Shown here: in pieces, positions 59,435-64,000 of the stretch
Position numbering within the stretch: position 1 is the first letter of the stretch
Layout of the letters: each line of letters opens with the position of its first letter
Assembly: GCF_900090305.1 (NCBI RefSeq)
Contig: NZ_LT607751.1
Coordinates: 1,984,001-2,048,000 of the forward strand
From: Micromonospora siamensis
Lineage (GTDB): Bacteria > Actinomycetota > Actinomycetes > Mycobacteriales > Micromonosporaceae
Direction of reading: 5' to 3'
DNA length: 64,000 nt
Notes under the pieces: generated by a model
Told to the model about the DNA's origin: nothing
Seen by the model: the letters and a program-made list of their open reading frames with translations, nothing else
Databases searched by the model: none
Position numbers and translations under genes: made by a program

Positions 59435-60214
59435 ATGAACATCGTCGTACTCGTCAAGCAGGTGCCCGATTCGGGCGCGGACCGCAACCTGCGTTCTGAC
59501 GACAACACCGTCGACCGCGGTTCGGCGAACAACGTCATCAACGAGATGGACGAGTACGCCATCGAAGAGGCGTTGAAGATCAAGGAGGCGCACGGCGGCG
59601 AGGTCACCGTCCTGACCATGGGTCCGGACCGGGCGACCGAGTCGATCCGCAAGGCGCTCTCCATGGGCCCGGACAAGGCCGTGCACGTCGTCGACGACGC
59701 GCTGCACGGATCCTGCGCCGTGGCGACCTCGAAGGTCCTCGCCGCCGCCCTCGGCCAGCTGAACGCCGACCTGGTGATCTGCGGCGCCGAGTCGACCGAC
59801 GGCCGGGTCCAGGTCATGCCGCACATGATCGCCGAGCGGCTGGGCGTCGCCGCCCTGACCGGGGCGCGCAAGCTCACCGTCGACGGCTCCACGCTGACCG
59901 TCGAGCGGCAGACCGAGGAGGGCTACGAGGTGGTCACCGCCTCGACGCCGGCCGTGGTCTCCGTCTGGGACACCATCAACGAGCCGCGCTACCCGTCCTT
60001 CAAGGGCATCATGGCCGCCAAGAAGAAGCCGGTGCAGACGCTCTCCCTGGGTGACCTCGGGGTCGCCCCGACCGAGGTGGGCCTCGACGGCGCGACCAGC
60101 GCCGTGCTGGAGCACACCAAGCGCCCGCCGCGCTCCGGCGGCGCCAAGATCACCGACGAGGGCGAGGGCGGCGTCAAGCTGGTCGAGTTCCTCGCCACCG
60201 AGAAGTTCGTGTGA
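59435..60214 (+). CDS. etfB: Electron transfer flavoprotein beta subunit
   Basis: 259 residues. MNIVVLVKQVPDSGADRNLRSDDNTVDR, NVINEMDEYAIEEALKIKE and the ETF-beta signature VMPHMIAERLGVAALTGARKLTVDG are present. It binds AMP and, with EtfA, carries electrons from acyl-CoA dehydrogenases to the quinone pool. AGGAGG sits 14 bases before the ATG, longer than usual. A GAAG closer in may help. The 221 bases upstream contain TTGACC (59351) but no clear -10. Confidence 0.96.
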   Translation: MNIVVLVKQVPDSGADRNLRSDDNTVDRGSANNVINEMDEYAIEEALKIKEAHGGEVTVLTMGPDRATESIRKALSMGPDKAVHVVDDALHGSCAVATSKVLAAALGQLNADLVICGAESTDGRVQVMPHMIAERLGVAALTGARKLTVDGSTLTVERQTEEGYEVVTASTPAVVSVWDTINEPRYPSFKGIMAAKKKPVQTLSLGDLGVAPTEVGLDGATSAVLEHTKRPPRSGGAKITDEGEGGVKLVEFLATEKFV

Positions 60215-60225
60215 GAGGTCTGGAC

Positions 60226-61185
60226 ATGTCTGAGGTTCTCGTCGTCGTCGAAGCCACCCGGGAATTCGGCGTCAAGAAGGTCACCCTGGAGATGCTCACC
60301 CTCGCCCGCGAGCTGGGCACGCCCAGCGCGGTCGTGCTCGGTGGCCCCGGCGCCGCCGAGGCGCTGAGCGCCAAGCTGGGCGAGTACGGCGCGGAGAAGA
60401 TCTACGCCGCCGAGAGCGAGGAGATCGACGGCTACCTGGTGGCCCCGAAGGCCACCGTGCTGGCCGAGCTGGTCAAGCGGGTCCAGCCGGCCGCCGTGCT
60501 GCTGGCCTCCGCGCAGGAGGGCAAGGAGATCGCCGCCCGCCTCGCGGTCAAGCTGGACAACGGCATCCTGACCGACATCGTCGGGCTGGCCGCCGACGGC
60601 ACCGCCACCCAGGTGGCCTTCGCCGGCTCCACCATCGTCAAGTCCAAGGTCACCAAGGGCCTGCCGCTGGTCACCGTCCGGCCCAACTCGGTCAACCCGA
60701 CCCCGGCCGCGGCCACCCCGGCCGTCGAGCAGCTCACCGTGTCGGCCACCGACACCGACAAGCTGGCCAAGGTCGTCGACCGGGTCGCCGAGCAGAAGGG
60801 CTCCCGCCCCGAGCTCACCGAGGCCGGCGTGGTCGTCTCCGGCGGTCGCGGTGTCGGCAACGCCGACAACTTCAAGCTGGTGGAGGAGCTGGCCGACCTG
60901 CTCGGCGGCGCCGTCGGCGCGTCCCGCGCGGCCGTCGACTCCGGCTTCTACCCGCACCAGTTCCAGGTTGGCCAGACCGGTAAGACGGTCTCGCCGCAGC
61001 TGTACGTCGCGCTGGGCATCTCCGGTGCGATCCAGCACCGGGCCGGCATGCAGACCTCGAAGACCATCGTCGCGGTGAACAAGGACGGCGAGGCGCCGAT
61101 CTTCGAGCTGGCCGACTTCGGCGTGGTGGGCGACCTGTTCAAGATCGTCCCGCAGGCTGCCGAGGAGATCCGCAAGCGCAAGTGA
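60226..61185 (+). CDS. etfA: Electron transfer flavoprotein alpha subunit
   Basis: 319 residues. The FAD domain at the C-terminus has [91 protein letters not shown], the ETF-alpha signature. AGAGG seven bases before ATG 60226 supports the start. It lies 11 bases after etfB and ends before a perfect 19-bp terminator. Confidence 0.96.
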   Translation: MSEVLVVVEATREFGVKKVTLEMLTLARELGTPSAVVLGGPGAAEALSAKLGEYGAEKIYAAESEEIDGYLVAPKATVLAELVKRVQPAAVLLASAQEGKEIAARLAVKLDNGILTDIVGLAADGTATQVAFAGSTIVKSKVTKGLPLVTVRPNSVNPTPAAATPAVEQLTVSATDTDKLAKVVDRVAEQKGSRPELTEAGVVVSGGRGVGNADNFKLVEELADLLGGAVGASRAAVDSGFYPHQFQVGQTGKTVSPQLYVALGISGAIQHRAGMQTSKTIVAVNKDGEAPIFELADFGVVGDLFKIVPQAAEEIRKRK

Positions 61186-61227
61186 GTCGCCGTCGGGGCG
61201 TCGCCGCGCGCGACGCCCCGACGAACA

Positions 61228-61269
61228 CGACAGAGCCGCCGCCCGGTGATCCGGGCGGCGGCTCTGTCG
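61228..61269 (+). terminator. Terminator of etfBA
   Basis: CGACAGAGCCGCCGCCCGG and its exact complement enclose TGAT and are followed by TTGCTCG. A 19-bp perfect stem, 42 bases after the etfA stop. Confidence 0.8.
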
Positions 61270-61297
61270 TTGCTCGCACGTTGCGGGTGCGAAGGGA

Positions 61298-61340
61298 GCT
61301 GATCGGCGGGCCGGGGAGCTGAGCCGGCCCGCCGATCAGC
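61298..61340 (-). terminator. Hairpin containing the stop codon of the anti-sigma gene
   Basis: GCTGATCGGCGGGCCGG and its exact complement (17 bp) flank a nine-base loop. The TGA of the 61336-62316 gene lies inside the first arm on the minus strand, so termination structure and stop codon overlap. Confidence 0.65.
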
Positions 61341-62316
61341 CCGTCAGGTTGCCCCTCAGCAAACTGTCGCCGGAGTGGGCAGGCTTGTTGTCGTACTGCT
61401 CGGCGGAGACGTCGACAACTGAGTATGCCTGAAGATCGACGTTCGGTGGTAACGGGAGCAGAGCGTCGCCGGAGCGGTTGCGCAGCACCCCCACCGAGAA
61501 CATCTCCATGTTCTTCGGGTTGATCAGCCAGACCTCGTAGTACCCCGGAACGTCCGGGAGATTCGCCACGTGCAGGTGCAGCCGGCCGTCGGTGAAGACC
61601 CGGGCGTCGCCGTTGGCGTCCTTGGGCGTCGTGCCGAACGCGGCCAGCGGGGCGCTGGCCACCACGTCCTGCCGTGCGGTCGGCTGCGGCGTGGGCCGGG
61701 AACCGTCCAGCACGGCGACCGTGCCGGCGATCGCGATCGCGGCGGCGGCCACCGAGGTCAGGGCGGTCGTCGCCCAGCCCGGCCAGCGCCGCGACCGCCG
61801 GGTGGACCCCGGGGCTCGGAACGGGCTGGCCGACGGGCGCGCACCCGGCCGGCTGCTCGGGCCGTCGGTGGGCTCGTCCGTCCCGGCGGCGCCGGCCGTC
61901 CCGGGCTGGATCGTGCCGGCAGCGCCGGCCGTCTCGGTGATCCCGGCAGCGCCGGCCGTTCCGGTGATCCCGGTCGTGCCGGCCGTCCCGGTGAGACCGG
62001 TTGAGCCGGTCGTGCCGGCGGTGCCGGCGGTGCCGGCGGTGCCGTCGAGGAAGTCCGGCGCCCGGCGGGCGTCGGTCAGCGACGGCAGGCTCCCCGCGGC
62101 CTCGATCTCCGCGACGATGTTGCGCCAGAGGTGCTCCGGCGGGTCGGGCAGGTCGGCCAGGCCCTGGGTGTCGGCGCCCAGGCCGGCGACGTGCCGCAGG
62201 CCCTCCAGTTCGCTCCGGCACTGCGCGCAGGTGTCCAGGTGGCCGGTCTCGCCGTGGTCCGCGTCGCTCTCACCGAGCGCCAGAAAGACCAGCCGCTCGT
62301 GGTCCAGGTGCTGCAC
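61336..62316 (-). CDS. RskA-like anti-sigma factor with a collagen-like linker
   Basis: 326 residues. The N-terminal zinc-finger-like [39 protein letters not shown] (HxxxCxxC) binds the sigma factor. Residues 92-145 are a Gly-X-X repeat of Thr/Ala/Gly ([16 protein letters not shown] and similar), very unlike other ZAS proteins. A membrane helix (about 181-203) and an extracellular RskA domain ([54 protein letters not shown]) follow. RskA-type proteins release SigK after stepwise proteolysis. The start overlaps the sigma gene by 47 bases. Confidence 0.92.
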   Translation of the reverse strand: MQHLDHERLVFLALGESDADHGETGHLDTCAQCRSELEGLRHVAGLGADTQGLADLPDPPEHLWRNIVAEIEAAGSLPSLTDARRAPDFLDGTAGTAGTAGTTGSTGLTGTAGTTGITGTAGAAGITETAGAAGTIQPGTAGAAGTDEPTDGPSSRPGARPSASPFRAPGSTRRSRRWPGWATTALTSVAAAAIAIAGTVAVLDGSRPTPQPTARQDVVASAPLAAFGTTPKDANGDARVFTDGRLHLHVANLPDVPGYYEVWLINPKNMEMFSVGVLRNRSGDALLPLPPNVDLQAYSVVDVSAEQYDNKPAHSGDSLLRGNLTG

Positions 62317-62923
62317 CGTCCACCTCCCATCTGCGTTTCAGACTCGCCATGCCGCGCCGGATGTGACTCTTCACCGTGCCCAGCGGCACCCCTGTCACGG
62401 TGGCTATCTGCTGGTGTGTCAGGTCGTCGTAGAAGGCCAGCTCCAGCATCCGGCGTTGGTCCTCCGGGAGCCGGGCCAGCTCGTCGGCGACCACCAGGCG
62501 GTCGACCACGGCGTCCGGGTCCGGCCCGGTGGAGACCGGCTCGGGCAGCTGCCGGACCGTCTCCACCACCCGGGTCTCCCGGGCCGCGGCGCGGATCCGG
62601 TCGATCACCTTGCGCCGGCCGATCCCGAGCAGCCACCCGATCAGTGATCCCTTGTCGGGGTCGAAGGTGTCCCGCCCGAGCCAGGCCGCCACGAAGGTGG
62701 CCTGGGTGACGTCCTCCGCGTCGCTGCGGTTGACCAGTGTGCTGGTGGCCAGGTGGAGCACCGCGCGGCCGTACCGGTCGTACGCCTCGCGCAGCGCCAT
62801 GTCGTCGCCGGCCCGGAACCGCTGGGCCAGATCGTCGTCCGTCGGCGGCGGATCAGGTTCCTGCCGTACCGCCGTCACCGGGCGGCTCGCCTTCCGTGGG
62901 GCATGCCCGACTGTAACGCTCAC
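62270..62923 (-). CDS. sigK: ECF sigma factor, SigK type
   Basis: 217 residues from GTG 62923. Region 2 contains HLATSTLVNRSDAEDVTQATFVAAWLGRDTFDPDKGSLIGWLLGIGRRKVIDRIRAA. Region 4 contains LPEDQRRMLELAFYDDLTHQQIATVTGVPLGTVKSHIRRGMASLKRRW. These fit the SigK/SigL-like ECF group, and the overlapping RskA-type anti-sigma gene supports that. In mycobacteria SigK drives secreted antigens of the MPT70 family. Here the adjacent exported DUF4397 gene is the likely target. Confidence 0.85.
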   Translation of the reverse strand: MSVTVGHAPRKASRPVTAVRQEPDPPPTDDDLAQRFRAGDDMALREAYDRYGRAVLHLATSTLVNRSDAEDVTQATFVAAWLGRDTFDPDKGSLIGWLLGIGRRKVIDRIRAAARETRVVETVRQLPEPVSTGPDPDAVVDRLVVADELARLPEDQRRMLELAFYDDLTHQQIATVTGVPLGTVKSHIRRGMASLKRRWEVDGAAPGPRAAGLSGAR

Positions 62924-63117
62924 AGCCCTCGCCCCTCTTCCCCGGCCGCCGTGTTGACAGCTTGCTCACCTGCTCTTCGTCGCCGGACCCCGATCCGGAT
63001 GCGGTCGAAGAAAAGAAAAAGAAATCCTTGCGGGCCGCATCCGTGGGTCCGGGAGCCGGCGTAACCCGTTCTGCAAGCCAGGCCTGACGAATCAGCAGTT
63101 ATCACCAGGAGGCAGAC

Positions 63118-63948
63118 ATGCAGCTCTCGAACTTCCGTCGGGTCGCCGCGGGTGGCGCGGCCGCCGCCCTGACCTTCGCCGGCGTCGGCGCGGCCACCGC
63201 CACTCCCGCCTTCGCCGCCTCGTCCAAGGTCTCCGTCGTGCACGGCATCCCGGACACCCCGGTCGACGTCTACGTCAACGGCAAGAAGACGCTCAACAAC
63301 TTCAAGCCCGGCACGGTGGCCGGCCCGCTGACCCTCCCCGAGGGCGAGTACGACATCACGCTGACCAAGCCGGGCGAGGCGATCGACAAGGCGATCCTCA
63401 AGGTCGACGACGCCGAGGTGCCGGGCGGGGCGAACATCAGCCTCGCCGCCCACCTGAGCGCCGACGGCAAGCCGGAGATCACCCCGTTCGTCAACGACAC
63501 CAGCAAGGTCGGCGCGGGCAAGGCCCGGCTGATCGTCCGGCACACCGCCGCCGCCCCGGCGGTGGACGTGCGGGCCGGCGGCAAGCCCGTCTTCGAGAAC
63601 CTCACCAACCCGAAGGAGGCCAAGGCCGACGTCGACGCCGGCACCGTCAAGGCGGACGTGGTGCTCGCCGGCACCGACACCGTCGCGATCGGCCCGGCCG
63701 ACCTCGACCTGAAGGAGGGCACCGCCACCATCGTCTACGCCATCGGCTCCGCCAAGGACAAGAACCTCGGCGTGGTCGCGCAGACCATCACCGGCCTGCA
63801 CTCGGCCCCGCACGGCGTGCCCAGCGGCACCGGCGGCCAGGCCGGCACCGGCGTGGACGCCTGGTGGTACGCGCTGGCCGGCGCCGGCGTGCTGCTGCTG
63901 GTCGGCGGCGGGGCGCGGGTGGCCACCGCCCGCACCGGACGCAAGTGA
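63118..63948 (+). CDS. Secreted DUF4397 protein with C-terminal membrane anchor
   Basis: 276 residues. Signal peptide MQLSNFRRVAAGGAAAALTFAGVGAATATPAFA. Two DUF4397 repeats follow (SKVSVVHGIPDTPVDVYVNGKKTLNNFKPGTVAGPLTLPEGEYDITLTKPGEA and ARLIVRHTAAAPAVDVRAGGKPVFENLTNP), then a Gly-rich spacer, a helix (about 248-266) and Arg/Lys residues. An LPxTG sortase motif is absent in the spacer. GGAGG precedes the ATG. The role is likely surface adhesion or wall binding, by analogy with other DUF4397 proteins. Confidence 0.88.
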   Translation: MQLSNFRRVAAGGAAAALTFAGVGAATATPAFAASSKVSVVHGIPDTPVDVYVNGKKTLNNFKPGTVAGPLTLPEGEYDITLTKPGEAIDKAILKVDDAEVPGGANISLAAHLSADGKPEITPFVNDTSKVGAGKARLIVRHTAAAPAVDVRAGGKPVFENLTNPKEAKADVDAGTVKADVVLAGTDTVAIGPADLDLKEGTATIVYAIGSAKDKNLGVVAQTITGLHSAPHGVPSGTGGQAGTGVDAWWYALAGAGVLLLVGGGARVATARTGRK

Positions 63949-63950
63949 CG

Positions 63951-64000
63951 ATGCGGCACCGCGGGGCGCTGGCGGCGATGGCCGCCGGCGCCGCCGCGCT
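63951..64000 (+). CDS. Start of a possibly exported protein (truncated by the window edge)
   Basis: The ATG at 63951 is followed by Arg/His-rich codons and then an alanine-rich hydrophobic run (MRHRGALAAMAAGAAA), the look of a signal peptide. It begins two bases after the DUF4397 stop and probably belongs to the same operon. In related actinomycetes a class F sortase often follows DUF4397 genes, but too little is visible to claim it here. Confidence 0.5.
   Translation, partial: MRHRGALAAMAAGAAA

Noticed and set aside
61876..62043. CRISPR-like array
   Set aside because: The repeat is a coding triplet repeat without spacers. No true CRISPR array was seen anywhere in the window.

Overview
The window is GC-rich DNA with heavy G/C third-position bias, GTG starts, many ATGA/GTGA stop-start overlaps and actinobacterial hallmark genes (oligoribonuclease Orn, LCP protein, L,D-transpeptidases, several ECF sigma/anti-sigma pairs, class-specific DUFs). 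It looks like an ordinary chromosomal segment of a Micromonosporaceae-type actinomycete (Micromonospora-like). No phage, plasmid, CRISPR array or complete insertion sequence was seen. One small MITE-like inverted-repeat element is present at 52927-53078.

Layout. 1-3871: minus-strand histidine-degradation operon (RpiR-type regulator, hutU, M20 amidohydrolase, start of hutF) with a palindromic operator inside its promoter. 3999-11764: a compact surface-polysaccharide locus (membrane protein with an inactive trypsin fold, O-antigen ligase/polymerase-like protein, GT2 transferase, initiating sugar-phosphate transferase, LCP attachment enzyme). 11899-15559: MOSC protein, expansin-like protein, GNAT, tRNA-Leu, peroxiredoxin. 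15653-18413: nickel/cobalt ECF transporter cbiM-PDGLE-cbiQ-cbiO behind a Nur-like box. 18385-24534: a divergent copper/disulfide module: SigC-type ECF sigma factor, MauE, DsbA-like protein and a membrane protein on one strand; a zinc-finger membrane protein, CopC-CopD fusion and YcnI on the other. Three exported proteins here are predicted to start with histidine after signal cleavage.

24535-41102: a strong T-tailed hairpin, GT87 transferase, orn, tRNA-His, two lipoprotein L,D-transpeptidases, two identical tRNA-Lys(CTT) genes around a SanA-like gene, an ECF42 sigma factor with its DGPF/YCII partner, a GNAT-flavin-reductase fusion, an ECF sigma with a CU044_5270-type partner, a helix-turn-helix plus Clp-N protein under two identical palindromes, and a His-rich DUF4396 membrane protein under a CsoR-type operator. 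41151-51922: dicarboxylate symporter, NagZ-type glycosidase divergent from a ROK regulator, ABC transporters, ribokinase, membrane hydrolase. 51931-57789: DoxX, two DUF6232 paralogues around the MITE-like element and a SnoaL-like gene, crotonase, ThDP enzyme, PLDc_N and DUF202 proteins. 57831-64000: GNAT, etfBA, and a SigK/RskA-type pair next to a DUF4397 surface protein and the start of another exported-looking protein.

Many start codons lie 6-7 bases after a TANNNT hexamer, which suggests leaderless transcription is common here. Functional names rest on motifs and family knowledge recalled from the translated sequence. No database search was run.
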